Part shown: in pieces, positions 17,836 through 27,306 of the stretch
Layout of the letters: every line of letters begins with the position of its first letter
Numbering within the stretch: position 1 is the first letter of the stretch
Assembly (NCBI GenBank): GCA_947623585.1
Contig: CANQHA010000002.1
Location: 169,566 to 233,565 of the forward strand
Direction: 5' to 3'
DNA: 64,000 nucleotides
Source of the DNA: an uncultured Clostridia bacterium
GTDB taxonomy: Bacteria; Bacillota; Clostridia; Oscillospirales; Ruminococcaceae
Translations under genes and position numbers: made by a program
The notes under the pieces: generated by a model
The model's input: only the letters and a program-made list of their open reading frames with translations
What the model was told of the DNA's origin: nothing
Database searches by the model: none

Positions 17836-19284
17836 TTGACAAAAATGGAAAAAGTTTTCAAGCTCAAAGAAAACGGCACCAATGTGAGAACCGAAATCGT
17901 TGCGGGCTTGACCACCTTCATGACGATGGCTTACATCATCGCCCTGAACCCGAACCTCATTGTCGGTTTCGGTCAGGGAGCCTTCGGCGGCTTCGGTGAA
18001 GACGGTACCGCGGCGTGGAACGGCGTCTTTATGGCGACCTGTCTTGCGTCTGCCATTGCCATGTTCTGCATGGCGTTTTTGGCAAACAAGCCCTTTGCGC
18101 TTGCCCCGGGTATGGGTCTCAACTCATACTTCGCGGTCGTTATCGCTCAGATAGCGGGCGCGGCCGGCTGCACATATCTTGCCGGTCTTCAGGCAGGTCT
18201 GTGCATCATTCTCATTGAGGGCATAGTTTTCCTTCTGCTCTCCGTTTTCAACATCAGGCAGAAGATCGTTGAGGCGATCCCGCTCGGAATTCGTCTCGGC
18301 ATCGGCCCGGGCATAGGTCTCATGCTCATGAACATCGGCTTCGGCTCGAACGCCGGCGTCGGCGCCGCAAGCGAGAACTACGTCATGCGCGACTTCTTCG
18401 GCGCGCTTGCCGCAAGGTCTGCAAAAGAAGCTCTCGGCGAATATTGGTCCACTATGGTGCTCACCGTTGTGACGATGTTCATCGGCCTCTTTGCTATAAT
18501 CATTCTTGCGCATTATAAAGTAAAGGGCGCAGTCCTCATCGGTATGCTTGCCGCTTCCGTAATCAACTGGATAGGTCAGTTTATCCTCGGCACCAACCCG
18601 TTCGCCTCTTTGGCGACCGCAAGCTGGCTGCCTCCGTTCGGCGACATGGCAAAGACCACCCTCTTCAAGTTTGACTTTGCCACCCTCTTCTCGATCGGTT
18701 GGGGAACGGTCGTCGTTCTCATCATCACCTTCTGCATCATCGATATGTTCGACACCATCGGCACCGTTATCGCGACTGCGAACCGCGCCAACATGGTTGA
18801 CAAGGACGGCAATATGCCTCAGATGCGTGAGACCCTTCTTTCCGACGCTGTCGGTACTGTTGTCGGCGCCTGCACCGGTACCTCTACCGTCACCACCTTC
18901 GTCGAGTCTGCTTCCGGCGTTGAGGCGGGCGGCCGCACCGGTCTTACCGCTCTTACCACCGGCATTCTCTTCCTTGCCTGCATGTTCATCAGCCCGATCG
19001 CCGCAATAATCCCCGCCGCAGCGACCTCCGCCGCTCTTATCTATGTCGGAATCCTTATGCTCAGCGGTCTCAAGAATATCGACCTTTCGGACATTGCCAT
19101 TTCCGCTCCTGTTTTCATCATGCTGCTTGCAATGCCCATCTCCGGTTCTATCGGCCACGGCATCGGTCTCGGTCTTATCACTTACACCGTCATCAAGCTC
19201 TGCACCGGAAAGATCAAGGAGGTTTCCTGGCTTACCATGGTCATCTCGCTTATCTTCCTGCTCAAGTTCTTCATCGTTGCATAA
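17836..19284 (+). CDS. NCS2 family purine/xanthine permease (AzgA/PbuG-like)
   Basis: RTEIVAGLTTFMTMAYIIALNPNL...ANKPFALAPGMGLNSYFA...GTSTVTTFVESASGVEAGGRTGL. Confidence 0.92.
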   Translation: MTKMEKVFKLKENGTNVRTEIVAGLTTFMTMAYIIALNPNLIVGFGQGAFGGFGEDGTAAWNGVFMATCLASAIAMFCMAFLANKPFALAPGMGLNSYFAVVIAQIAGAAGCTYLAGLQAGLCIILIEGIVFLLLSVFNIRQKIVEAIPLGIRLGIGPGIGLMLMNIGFGSNAGVGAASENYVMRDFFGALAARSAKEALGEYWSTMVLTVVTMFIGLFAIIILAHYKVKGAVLIGMLAASVINWIGQFILGTNPFASLATASWLPPFGDMAKTTLFKFDFATLFSIGWGTVVVLIITFCIIDMFDTIGTVIATANRANMVDKDGNMPQMRETLLSDAVGTVVGACTGTSTVTTFVESASGVEAGGRTGLTALTTGILFLACMFISPIAAIIPAAATSAALIYVGILMLSGLKNIDLSDIAISAPVFIMLLAMPISGSIGHGIGLGLITYTVIKLCTGKIKEVSWLTMVISLIFLLKFFIVA

Positions 19285-19311
19285 TACATAAGGACTTAAA
19301 ACTGCATGACT

Positions 19312-19350
19312 TAACGCTCCGGACGAAAAATCGCCGGAGCGTTTTTTATT
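19312..19350 (+). terminator. Rho-independent terminator after the NCS2 permease
   Basis: acgctccgg-acgaaaaatcg-ccggagcgttttttattt. Confidence 0.75.
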
Positions 19351-19417
19351 TCCGCTCGGGCGATTTTTTATTATTAAATTTTTCGGGAAAAGCGCCGCTC
19401 AAAAAAGCCGGCTTCTT

Positions 19418-20068
19418 TCAGGGCTTGATATTTTCGCCGAAAACCTTTTCGACCGCTTCAAAAAGCTCCGCCGGAGAGGAAATTTTCGGGGTGCCCTCAG
19501 GCGCGTTGCCATAGCCGTACGCCGCGTGTATAAATTTCACGCCCGCCTCCGCCGACGAGTTGAAATCGCCCATGGTGTCGCCGACATATACTGCGTCGTC
19601 GAGGTTATTTCTTTCGACCACCAGCTTAATATTGCCGCTTTTCGGAAGCCCGGTGCCGCCCCAGCACTCCTTGTCAGAGAAATATTTTCCAAGGCCGGTA
19701 GATTCGTAAAACGCCTCGATATAGCCCGACTGACAGTTTGAAACGCAGGCCAAAAAATACCCCTTTCGGCTGAGCGCGGAAAGCGCGGTTTCAAGCCCGC
19801 CGTAAACTTTTCCGCTGTGAGTTCTGAGATATTCGTTCTCCTCGTCGATGCAGGCGGTCATAATGTCAACGGCGTGCGCGGGGTCTATCTCGTCGAAATA
19901 TATGTGAGCTATCTCGACCATGGTTTTTCCCATAACCGCTCTTACGTCGGCGGTGGTGACGCGAAGCGGAATCCCCGCCTTTTTCAGCGCAAGATCATAT
20001 GCCTCGGCGACCTCTTTCGACGAATCCCACATGGTTCCGTCAAGGTCAAAAATTATTCCTTTTTTCAC
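19418..20068 (-). CDS. HAD family hydrolase (phosphoglycolate phosphatase-like)
   Basis: KKGIIFDLDGTMWDSS...YVGDTMGDFNSSAEAGVKFIHAAYGYG; GTG start at 20068 with AAGGAG upstream (the ORF track extends further). Confidence 0.82.
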   Translation of the reverse strand: MKKGIIFDLDGTMWDSSKEVAEAYDLALKKAGIPLRVTTADVRAVMGKTMVEIAHIYFDEIDPAHAVDIMTACIDEENEYLRTHSGKVYGGLETALSALSRKGYFLACVSNCQSGYIEAFYESTGLGKYFSDKECWGGTGLPKSGNIKLVVERNNLDDAVYVGDTMGDFNSSAEAGVKFIHAAYGYGNAPEGTPKISSPAELFEAVEKVFGENIKP

Positions 20069-20201
20069 TTTGTGCTCCTTAAACGTTATTTCAACGGTAT
20101 TATAATACTTTCGCGCCGCGATTGCAAGTGGTTCAAAAAGCGCGCTTGAAATTTTCGGCAAGAGGTATTATAATAAAACAAAACCCCGCAAGGAGGCCGC
20201 T

Positions 20202-20618
20202 ATGAACGCATATCGCAGAAAAATACAGTATTACGAGACCGATAAAATGGGCGTTACCCACCACTCGAATTATATACGCTTCATGGAGGAAGCCCGCGTT
20301 GACTTTCTTTCGCAGATAGGCTGGGACTATGACCGCCTTGAAAGCATGGGGATAATTTCGCCGGTAACCGCGGTCGATTGCCGTTTCAGGTCTCCGACGA
20401 CCTTTGCCGACGAAATAGTTATCGAGGTGACGGTCGAGGAGATAAAGGGCGCCCGCCTGAAAATAGGGTATATAATGAAAAAGCCCGACGGTTCGGTCGT
20501 CTGCAAAGCCGCCTCTGAGCACTGCTTCGCGACCCCCGACGGCCATTTGATCCGCCTCGCACGGGAGTACCCCGAGTTTTATAAAGCGCTTGAGGGGTTT
20601 TGCGAGAAAGGGGAGTGA
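20202..20618 (+). CDS. Acyl-CoA thioesterase (YbgC/4HBT hot-dog family)
   Basis: YYETDKMGVTHHSNYIRFMEEARVDFLSQIGWDYDRLE. Confidence 0.9.
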   Translation: MNAYRRKIQYYETDKMGVTHHSNYIRFMEEARVDFLSQIGWDYDRLESMGIISPVTAVDCRFRSPTTFADEIVIEVTVEEIKGARLKIGYIMKKPDGSVVCKAASEHCFATPDGHLIRLAREYPEFYKALEGFCEKGE

Positions 20619-20687
20619 GGGGTTACCGACAAATGCGGTGATAAAGCGGCAAATCGCAAGTTTGCGCCGGCGGCGCAGGAGCGGGGT

Positions 20688-20909
20688 AAAAAGGTATCCA
20701 TATTTTCCTCTGCCGGAAAATATGGATACTATCGTTTATCACCCCACCCCCGCCTTACTACCAGCGGAACGGTTAAATTAGTAAGGCCCCCGCCCCTCGA
20801 GGGGCGGGGGCTTCGATGTTTTTCCTGCCCGCAGGCAACACGCTGGGGGTGGGGTGACTTCCGATAGCATTCTTCTTACCCGCGTGAGCGGGGAAGATGA
20901 ATACCTTTT
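20688..20909. repeat. Palindromic multi-hairpin intergenic element, copy D
   Basis: GGTATCCATATTTTCCTCTGCCGGAAAATATGGATA arm; CACCCCACCCCCGC / GGGGGTGGGGTG; central GCCCCCGCCCCTCGAGGGGCGGGGGC; ATTCTTCTTACCCGC..GCGGGGAAGATGAAT arm. Confidence 0.9.
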
Positions 20910-20979
20910 CCCCGCTCAGCAGAAGCCTCTGCCAACCGCTTGTATAAAGCTCCTACCCAAATCCCACTCTTCTTCCGTC

Positions 20980-22005
20980 TCACCCTATGTTGCCGATGCT
21001 CTTTGCCCATGCCTCGGCGGTGTCGTTGGCGAGATTAGACATATCGAACACATCGGTCATCGCCTCGTCGGCATAAAGCTCATATATCGTATCGGCAGCA
21101 ATGACCCCGACGAACGCGTCGTGGACGACATTGAAGGTCTGGGTCTCGGTATAGTCGCCGTCAACGATGTGAACGGTGAACTCGCAGATGTCGCCCTCGG
21201 TGAGGGTCTTGTCGGTGTCAAGGTCGAGCTTTCTCTCGTCGCCGTATCTGACCGAATAAGCGTCAACCGACATGACCGGCGCCTGATCCATTCCGTATAC
21301 GGTCTCGGGGTCGATAATCGCACCCTCGGTGACAAGATATCTCGTGACCTCCTTATAGACTATCCTGCCGCTGTCGTCGAGATAATACATCGAGCGTTTA
21401 TAATCCTGACCGTAGCTTTCGTCATAGCTGAATGTCACAACGACCGTCACGTCGTCCTGAGCGTCGGCGGAAACGATCTGCTCGTAAGGGTCGGGATACA
21501 TCATCTCCCAGAACGCGTCCACCTGCGCCTCATAGAAAATTGTGGGGATGACCGTGAGGGATTTTGTATAGCCGATGTAGTTGTCATACTCTGCCGCGAA
21601 GCCGTCGCCCGCAAGGCAGACGGTCTCGGACGTCCCGACCTCGTCGCTTGTGAAGACGAGCTGCACCGCAGGATAGCCGTTGTCGAGGGTGTAGAACTCA
21701 TAGTTATAGGTGCCGTAGACCGAATTGTCGTCGTTATAAAGCGTATAGTCGAGCGCGACGGTGCCGGCGTTATAAACAAGCTCGGCGATGTAATTTTTGT
21801 TTACGATGTCTTCAAGGGTGACGCTCAAAGCCTCGCCGCTTTCGTCGGGAGCAGCCTCGGTCTCGGCGTTTGTCTCTTGATCGTCAACCGCTGCGGTCGC
21901 CTCGCCGCCGGTTACGGTATCGTTTTTCTCAACGGTTTTTACGCAAGCTGCGAGGGACATTGCTAAAACGGCGGCAAGAAGCGCCGCTAAAACTCTCTTC
22001 ATCAT
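20980..22005 (-). CDS. Hypothetical lipoprotein
   Basis: MMKRVLAALLAAVLAMSLAACVK lipobox signal peptide; no family recognised. Confidence 0.7.
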   Translation of the reverse strand: MMKRVLAALLAAVLAMSLAACVKTVEKNDTVTGGEATAAVDDQETNAETEAAPDESGEALSVTLEDIVNKNYIAELVYNAGTVALDYTLYNDDNSVYGTYNYEFYTLDNGYPAVQLVFTSDEVGTSETVCLAGDGFAAEYDNYIGYTKSLTVIPTIFYEAQVDAFWEMMYPDPYEQIVSADAQDDVTVVVTFSYDESYGQDYKRSMYYLDDSGRIVYKEVTRYLVTEGAIIDPETVYGMDQAPVMSVDAYSVRYGDERKLDLDTDKTLTEGDICEFTVHIVDGDYTETQTFNVVHDAFVGVIAADTIYELYADEAMTDVFDMSNLANDTAEAWAKSIGNIG

Positions 22006-22345
22006 TTGAATTATACTCCTTAAAATAAATATTGCACCATGTCGGCAAGAAGATTATACCACAAAAAGCCCTGCTTGTATACATTTTTCTGCGGCGAAAA
22101 ACCATCGCGCACGACATTGCCGAGCATAAAACGCAGTATTTCGGGCGCTGAGGTTGGCGCACCCGCGTTTTTGCGGGGCAATAGGCAAAGGGGAAACGTA
22201 GCGTAAACACTATGCTTAGGGAACGCCCTCTCTTGCAGGTCTCAACGATGCCAGCACTTTCTGCGGACGGCAAGCAATAACGCTTATTTTTTGAAAAAGG
22301 TTTAATCGAAAACTTTTAATTTTGAGGATACTCTTTCAAAACCCC

Positions 22346-23215
22346 TCACACCTCAAACGTTATGACATATCCTCCGGTGTTGTCTTCGGATATCACCGCG
22401 CTTTCAAACTTCTCAGGGACGTTGAGAACGCCCTTTGACTGGCGGCTTATGAGCCATTTTTTGCCGCCCGAGCGGTAAGAGTAAAACTTGCCGTTTTCAA
22501 GCGAGGAAAGATAGCCCTCAAGGGTCATCGAATTTTTCATGATAATCTCGGAGTGCGGCAGCCCGACGTATCTTATATGCCATGGCTCATAGTCGATACC
22601 GGTCTCGTTTTTTCCGAAAAGCGGATAGCGGATTATAAAGCCGTAGTCGCCGCATGAGCGGTTGACCCACTTTCCGGCTTCGCTTTTAATGAAGCCCTCG
22701 CCGGCGAAATATCTGACGTATACGTCGAGGGCGAGCCCCGCCTGATGTTCGCTTGCGCCGACCTTTTGAGCAAGGTCTCCGCCCTCCGCTATTTCCTCGG
22801 CCTGCTCCTCGGCGGTGCGGTATGAGCTTGAAACATAAAGTATCTGATCGAAGCGGCTTATGACCTCGGCGGAAAGCTCGGCAAAAGCAGAATTTGCGCA
22901 GGAATTCAGATAAACTCCGGTGTCCTTATATTCGGCGATGTCGGCGGAAAACCCCTCGGGCAGCAAAAAGTCGGTGTTGATCAGCATCATGGACTGATCG
23001 AATGTCACCCGCGGGTCGGCCTTGAAATCCTCGTCGGAAATTTCGAGCGTTTCGACGGAGCGCTCTTTCAGCTCGGCGGAATCGCCTATATGCGAAATGC
23101 GGTCGAAAAGCGCAAATCTTAACGGGTCGTTTATATAAAGAACCGCTGCCGCCGCAATTATCACTGCCGCGAGAATTATCGCCGTGATGATCGCGGCCTT
23201 TTTCTTAGACGTCAT
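22346..23215 (-). CDS. D-alanyl-D-alanine carboxypeptidase, VanY/peptidase M15 family
   Basis: YVSSSYRTAEEQ, GASEHQAGLALDV, YEPWHIRYVG motifs; N-terminal TM anchor. Confidence 0.88.
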   Translation of the reverse strand: MTSKKKAAIITAIILAAVIIAAAAVLYINDPLRFALFDRISHIGDSAELKERSVETLEISDEDFKADPRVTFDQSMMLINTDFLLPEGFSADIAEYKDTGVYLNSCANSAFAELSAEVISRFDQILYVSSSYRTAEEQAEEIAEGGDLAQKVGASEHQAGLALDVYVRYFAGEGFIKSEAGKWVNRSCGDYGFIIRYPLFGKNETGIDYEPWHIRYVGLPHSEIIMKNSMTLEGYLSSLENGKFYSYRSGGKKWLISRQSKGVLNVPEKFESAVISEDNTGGYVITFEV

Positions 23216-25781
23216 TTCGGGTCTCCTCTCCCTGCTCGATGGGCTGAGCGGCCTCGCCCGAAGTTTCTTCGCGCGGGTCGGTTTCTTCGATAATATCCTC
23301 GTCTCCGCACTTTGCGATAGTCAGCTCGACCTTGAAGAGGTCGCCGTCAACGGTAACGCCGAAGCCGACGCCCTGCAAGTCGCAGAGGCTCTTTGCTATC
23401 GAAAGCCCCAAGCCGCTTCCCTCGGTGTTTCGCGAGGAATCTCCGCGAACGAACCGCTCGGCGAGGTCCTCGCCCGAGACCTCGAGCTTGAACTTAGAGA
23501 TGTTTTTGAAGCTGACGTTTATCCAGGGGCCGTTCTCCTCGGCCGAGATATAGACTCTGGTATCGCAAAGCGCGTATTTGCAGATGTTTCCGAGCAGATT
23601 GTCGAGCACCCGCCACATCAGTCTGCCGTCGAGCATTGCCGCCGCAGGCTTCTCGGATATCTTCACCACCGTTTCAAGGCGGCATTTTTCAAATCTTTCG
23701 GAGTATTCCGCGAGGGTCTGAGTGATGAGCAGGTTGACGTCGGTGCGCTCGGCGTTGACTGCGATGTTTCCGCTCGTCGCCTTTGAGACCTCTACAAGGT
23801 CCTCGATCAGCTTTTTCATTCGCTGAGCGTGGCGCTTCAACACCTCGACGTGCTCGCGGGCGCTTTCGGGCTCGATCTCGTCCTTTGAGAGGATATCGAC
23901 ATAGTTTACTATCGAGGTCAGCGGCGTTTTCAGATCGTGCGAGACGTTGGTTATAAGCTCGGTTTTCAGGCGCTCCGACCTCATTCTCTCATCGACGGCC
24001 TTTTTGACACCCTCGCCGACCCCCTCGAGCTCGTCGGCCATTTTTCTCAGGTCTCCGAACAAAAAGTTTCGGTCGATTTTTGCGTTAAGCTCGCCGCTCG
24101 AAATCTTTTTCGCATAGCTTCTCAGCCGCGCAAAGCCCTCGGCCCAGATCATCAAAAAGCAGGTCAGAAGAAAATGTATCGCGCCTAACAGCAAAATCGA
24201 GAAGAAATCGATGCGGCCCAAATCCGAAAGCGCCAAGGCGAAGATCTCCGCCGCGAATATCGCCGCCATTAAAAGAGGTATCTTCCATGTCAGCTTTATC
24301 GAGCAAAACGCGCGCTTTATAAACCTCAGCGCCAAAAGCAGCGCCCTGAAGATCATTCCGACAAAGCAGTATTTCCAGAAGGTTCCGGTCTTTATGCGCG
24401 TCGCAAGGGTCATAAGGGTCAGCGGCACAAAGAAGAACGCCGCAAATATTATCGCCGCTGCCGCCGAGACGGTGAAGATTCTGAGGCCGCCGCGCCAGAT
24501 ATCATAGGTGCAGTAGAGATAGCCCTCGTATAAGAAGTTTGCCGCGACCACGCCCGCCGCGATGAAAAGCTCGAACGGAATTTTATCGAACCATATCGGC
24601 GAGGGCTTATCCGAGCCGCTGCGATGACCGCTTGCGCAGCAAAGCCAGATCAGGATGACGGTAAGGATTATCGCCGAGACCGCGCAGATTATCGGATAAA
24701 AGCGGGAATATTCGGCTATTGCGTCTACGACCTTTGTCGCGGTATAGACCTTGTCGTTGACGGTCGGATTATCAGAAACGCAAAGGGTCACGGCGAGATA
24801 AACGTCGCTCGTCGGGGTGAATTCGCCCTCGAATTTGAGCGCAATGTCAACGAGAGCTATAAGGCTTCCGTCAGGTGCGATAAGCCTTATGCCGTCTTTA
24901 TCCTGCTGAACGACCGTGACGGCAAGACCGTTTTGAGGAGAATCGGCGCGGCTTGATTCGGTCTCCCAATCCGAGCTTACCATCGGGAAATAGTAGCCCG
25001 CGCCGTCGTCGCCTATCGCGTAGTATTCAAGGTTATAGCAATAGATGTCTACCGTTCTCTCAAAAATCTCGTAATCGTCGGTATATTCAAGACCGTCCAA
25101 CTGCACGTTGAAGGTGTTGATGTTGTCGGCGGTCGCTATCTCCCTGAACTCGGAAGTGATGTTGTTGCTGTGCGGGTCGTAGTGAAGAATAGTGCCGTAG
25201 AAGGTGCCGCTGTAAACACCCTCGTCCTCTAAAATCTCCCAAATTCTGTCAATAAAGCCGCCGCGGGCGCTGTCATAGTAATAGGTCTTTTCATAGTGCT
25301 GAGACTTGCTGCTCAGCGTTGTTATCATGCCGTTCGTAAAGCCCATGTCGGACTTATAATATCCCTCGACGTCGCCGCCGTCATAGCCCTCGAGGGTGCT
25401 GAAAATAACGGTGCCGTCCTGAGTTGAAAGGTTGAAGATGTAGTTGCTGTTTTCGGGGAGAAAATCCTTGAGATATTTGTCGGTCTCCTCGCGGTCATAG
25501 ATGAACTTTTTGCCGTCGAAGCGGATTATTCCCTCGTTGACGAGAGAATTTATTTTGCCGAGAAAATTCCGCGAGTTTTCCGAAGCTATTCTTGACGAGA
25601 CGCTTTCGGTGACGTTTTTGAGGAAGGTCTCGTGGCCGTCTTCAAAATAAACGTTGTTCTGAATACATACTATCAAAAGTATCGCGCTCATGAAGAAAAT
25701 GAACATAAACGCCGAAGCCAAAATGACCGCAAGCGCTTTCAGCCCGGCCCGCTCGCTGAGTTTTTTCTTTGAATTGCTCAT
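23205..25781 (-). CDS. Sensor histidine kinase (VanS-like C-terminus, large extracellular region)
   Basis: ELITNVSHDLKTPLTSIVNYVDIL H box, RVLDNLLGNICKYA N box, GSGLGLSIAKSL G box; overlaps the VanY-like start by 11 nt. Confidence 0.93.
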   Translation of the reverse strand: MSNSKKKLSERAGLKALAVILASAFMFIFFMSAILLIVCIQNNVYFEDGHETFLKNVTESVSSRIASENSRNFLGKINSLVNEGIIRFDGKKFIYDREETDKYLKDFLPENSNYIFNLSTQDGTVIFSTLEGYDGGDVEGYYKSDMGFTNGMITTLSSKSQHYEKTYYYDSARGGFIDRIWEILEDEGVYSGTFYGTILHYDPHSNNITSEFREIATADNINTFNVQLDGLEYTDDYEIFERTVDIYCYNLEYYAIGDDGAGYYFPMVSSDWETESSRADSPQNGLAVTVVQQDKDGIRLIAPDGSLIALVDIALKFEGEFTPTSDVYLAVTLCVSDNPTVNDKVYTATKVVDAIAEYSRFYPIICAVSAIILTVILIWLCCASGHRSGSDKPSPIWFDKIPFELFIAAGVVAANFLYEGYLYCTYDIWRGGLRIFTVSAAAAIIFAAFFFVPLTLMTLATRIKTGTFWKYCFVGMIFRALLLALRFIKRAFCSIKLTWKIPLLMAAIFAAEIFALALSDLGRIDFFSILLLGAIHFLLTCFLMIWAEGFARLRSYAKKISSGELNAKIDRNFLFGDLRKMADELEGVGEGVKKAVDERMRSERLKTELITNVSHDLKTPLTSIVNYVDILSKDEIEPESAREHVEVLKRHAQRMKKLIEDLVEVSKATSGNIAVNAERTDVNLLITQTLAEYSERFEKCRLETVVKISEKPAAAMLDGRLMWRVLDNLLGNICKYALCDTRVYISAEENGPWINVSFKNISKFKLEVSGEDLAERFVRGDSSRNTEGSGLGLSIAKSLCDLQGVGFGVTVDGDLFKVELTIAKCGDEDIIEETDPREETSGEAAQPIEQGEETRNDV

Positions 25782-25805
25782 GATAACCTCCGAATCAAAG
25801 GGCGC

Positions 25806-26501
25806 TCAGCCCTCGGTCTTATCGAACTTATAGCCTCTTCCCCAAACTACTTTTATATATCTCGGCTCGGCGGGGTTTATCTCGATCTTCTCGCGAATGT
25901 GACGGATATGCACGGCGATGGCGTTATCGACCCCGACGGGAACGTTGCCCCAGACCTTTCTGTAAATCTCGGAGGGCGAATAGACCACTCCGGCGTTTGA
26001 CATCAAAAAGTGAAGTATCTCGTATTCCTTTGCGGTCAGCTTTATCGGCTCGCCGTCAACAAAAACGGTGCGGTCGGCGTCGTTTATCTCTATCCCGCCG
26101 ATCCTTATCGCGTCTGGAGATTCGGGCAGGCTGCCGAGCATGACGTAGCGCCTGATGTGAGACTTTATTCTCGCCAAAAGCTCGATCGGGTTGAAAGGCT
26201 TGGTGATATAATCGTCCGCCCCGAGATTGAGGCCGACTATTTTATCGACGTCCTCGGATTTTGCCGTAAGAAAGATCACCGGAACGTTGGTGAACGAGCG
26301 AAGCTCGGAAAGGGCGGATATTCCGTCAACCCCGGGCATCATGATGTCCATCAGAACGCAGTGGATCTTTCGGGAACGCAGAATGTCGAGCGCTTCTGCT
26401 CCGTTATATGCTTCATAAAGATTGTAATCCTCACCGCTGAGGTAGATTTTCAGCGCCGAAACGATGTCGCGCTCATCATCGCAGATCAAAATATTGTACA
26501 C
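25806..26501 (-). CDS. OmpR/PhoB-family response regulator
   Basis: YNILICDDERDI, VLMDIMMPGVDG, FLTAKSEDVDKIVGLNLGADDYITKPF; winged-helix C-terminus; GTG start at 26501 preferred. Confidence 0.93.
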   Translation of the reverse strand: MYNILICDDERDIVSALKIYLSGEDYNLYEAYNGAEALDILRSRKIHCVLMDIMMPGVDGISALSELRSFTNVPVIFLTAKSEDVDKIVGLNLGADDYITKPFNPIELLARIKSHIRRYVMLGSLPESPDAIRIGGIEINDADRTVFVDGEPIKLTAKEYEILHFLMSNAGVVYSPSEIYRKVWGNVPVGVDNAIAVHIRHIREKIEINPAEPRYIKVVWGRGYKFDKTEG

Positions 26502-26719
26502 AACTTCTTCTCCTTCACAGATTTTGTAAAAACCACTCAGCATCGCACAGCGAAATGCTTTAAGAATATGATATCATGAAGTTTATTAAGAAACAACCCT
26601 CAGAATCTTAAAAAATTCTTAAATTTTTCAAAAAGCGGGAAAAAAGTTTTTGAAAAGGGCTTGCAATTTTCGGGCGAATCTGATATAATACCGATTGTTG
26701 CGAATAAAGGTTATGACGA

Positions 26720-26811
26720 GGAGCAGTATCGAAGCGGTCATAACGAGCACGACTGGAAATCGTGTGACGGTGATAAGCCGTCCGAGAGTTCGAATCTCTC
26801 CTGCTCCGCCA
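26720..26811 (+). tRNA. tRNA-Ser (GGA)
   Basis: GGAGCAG acceptor pairs with CTGCTCC; anticodon arm CACGA-CTGGAAA-TCGTG; long variable arm GACGGTGATAAGCCGTC; GAGAGTTCGAATCTCTC T arm; encoded CCA. Confidence 0.92.
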
Positions 26812-26814
26812 AAA

Positions 26815-26849
26815 GAAAAAAACTGCCGTCAGGGCAGTTTTTTTCTTTT
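26815..26849 (+). terminator. Terminator after tRNA-Ser
   Basis: aaaaactgccgtcagggcagtttttttc hairpin and T tract. Confidence 0.75.
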
Positions 26850-26881
26850 GAGGGGAGATATTTTTTGGGGGAAAAGGGTGG

Positions 26882-27104
26882 AAAAGGTATCCATATTTTC
26901 CTCTGCCGGAAAATATGGATGCTATTTTAAGTCACCCCACCCCCCGCTGGACTTTCTACGGATAGGTGCAAATGAGCCGCCCCCTCCCCTTTGAGGGGAG
27001 GGGGCTCGCTAACTTAGCCGTTCCGCTGGTAGTAAGGCGGGGGTGGGGTGACTCCCGATAGCATTCATCTTCCCCTCGCGCACGGGGAAGATGAATACCT
27101 TTTA
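26882..27104. repeat. Palindromic multi-hairpin intergenic element, copy E
   Basis: GGTATCCATATTTTCCTCTGCCGGAAAATATGGATG arm; GCCCCCTCCCCTTTGAGGGGAGGGGGC centre; ATTCATCTTCCCCTCGCGCACGGGGAAGATGAAT arm; ATACCTTTT end. Confidence 0.9.
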
Positions 27105-27149
27105 AGCGGCTGTTCAAGCTCCGCACGCATTATTCGCAAAAATAAAATA

Positions 27150-27231
27150 TGTCGCCAAAGGCGACACCTTGAAACTCTGACATCTAATTTCTGATTTCTG
27201 TCTTCTTGATGTGTCCGTTTAGGACACATCA
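27150..27231. repeat. Second intergenic repeat module, copy 3 (reverse orientation)
   Basis: ggcgacaccttgaaactctgacatctaatttctgatttctgtcttcttgatgtgtccgtttaggacacatc, reverse complement of the modules at 14439 and 17193. Confidence 0.8.
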
Positions 27232-27306
27232 TTCTATCGCTCCTTGTTGACAACTCAACCTTAAAGTGTTAAAATAAAAGACATCAAGGGAAAGGAGGCT
27301 TTTCAA

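Noticed and set aside
18124-19158. 344-aa minus-strand ORF inside the NCS2 permease
   Set aside because: Shadow ORF; highly charged, low-complexity translation typical of antisense reading of TM codons.
20854-21966. 370-aa plus-strand ORF opposite the lipoprotein gene
   Set aside because: Antisense to a signal-peptide-bearing lipoprotein with normal codon bias; the ORF is a mirror product of high-GC codon usage and has no recognisable domain.
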